In this document: positions 22,591-22,661 of the stretch, one piece after another
Position numbering within the stretch: position 1 is the stretch's first letter
How the letters are laid out: each line of letters opens with the position of its first letter
Origin: an uncultured Bacillota bacterium
GTDB taxonomy: Bacteria; Bacillota; Limnochordia; Limnochordales; ZCTH02-B6
Assembly: GCA_937916565.1 (NCBI GenBank)
Contig: CALFSR010000184.1
Span: 1-22,661, forward strand
DNA length: 22,661 bases
Direction of reading: 5' to 3'
Made by a program: the position numbers and the translations under genes
The notes under the pieces: model-generated
Seen by the model: only the letters and a program-made list of their open reading frames with translations
The model's database searches: none
What the model was told of the DNA's origin: nothing

Positions 22591-22661
22591 CGGTGTAGCG
22601 CAGGTGCGATGGCGTCAAGCCACTGTCGCACGAGTAGGGGAGGACCGTTCGACCTCACCGT

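Noticed and set aside
1..22661. CRISPR arrays, toxin-antitoxin pairs, phage genes or biosynthetic clusters
   Set aside because: No regularly spaced repeats and no matching gene families were seen anywhere in the window.

Overview
This is a GC-rich bacterial chromosome segment of ordinary, densely packed genes, with one lower-GC patch at the right end. The gene content fits a high-GC member of the Bacillota: a TIGR04086-type membrane protein, a copper-amine-oxidase-N (stalk) domain protein, a PduL-type phosphotransacylase, a family-4 uracil-DNA glycosylase, strong AGGAGG ribosome binding sites and frequent GTG/TTG starts. Lineages such as Limnochordia, Symbiobacteriia or Thermaerobacter-like groups are plausible. 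That placement is inferred from gene families only. The transporter's binding protein has a type I signal peptide and no lipobox, which would suit a two-membrane envelope, but this is weak evidence.

Layout. 1-2.0 kb: the 5' part of a minus-strand pduL gene cut by the window edge, a small DUF3054-type membrane protein, a tRNA-Trp with a near-consensus promoter, and a UTRA-domain transcription regulator on the minus strand. 2.0-9.5 kb: divergent from the regulator is a five-gene Opp/Dpp-type ABC transporter operon (binding protein, two permeases, two ATPases), followed by an overlapping 64-residue two-helix membrane protein and a terminator. 9.5-12.0 kb: an O-acetylhomoserine sulfhydrylase fused to a CoA-binding domain, a CDGSH iron-sulfur protein, and a convergent TIGR04086-type membrane protein. 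12.0-16.5 kb, minus strand: a second-type elongation factor G with Tyr in place of the catalytic switch II His, then a family-4 UDG preceded in the same operon by a secreted FG-GAP/stalk-domain protein. 16.7-19.7 kb: a secreted DUF6351-type putative serine hydrolase convergent with a TauE/SafE anion exporter, with a strong hairpin between them. 19.7-21.3 kb: a 370-base structured gap and an acyltransferase-3 gene broken by a frameshift. 21.3-22.66 kb: a small ISL3 transposase remnant, a lower-GC unknown exported protein, and tRNA-Pro(GGG) with promoter and terminator.

The most interesting unit is the transporter operon. Its 818-residue family 5 binding protein appears circularly permuted: sequence typical of the second half of the family comes first, and the usual N-terminal half follows, ending in an Ig-like tail. 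The OppC/DppC partner carries an extra extracytoplasmic segment of roughly 140 residues beyond the normal loop. With the terminal mini-membrane protein and a divergent UTRA regulator whose HTH is not the usual GntR type, these features suggest a specialised and possibly undescribed branch of the Opp/Dpp family. Its substrate cannot be read from sequence.
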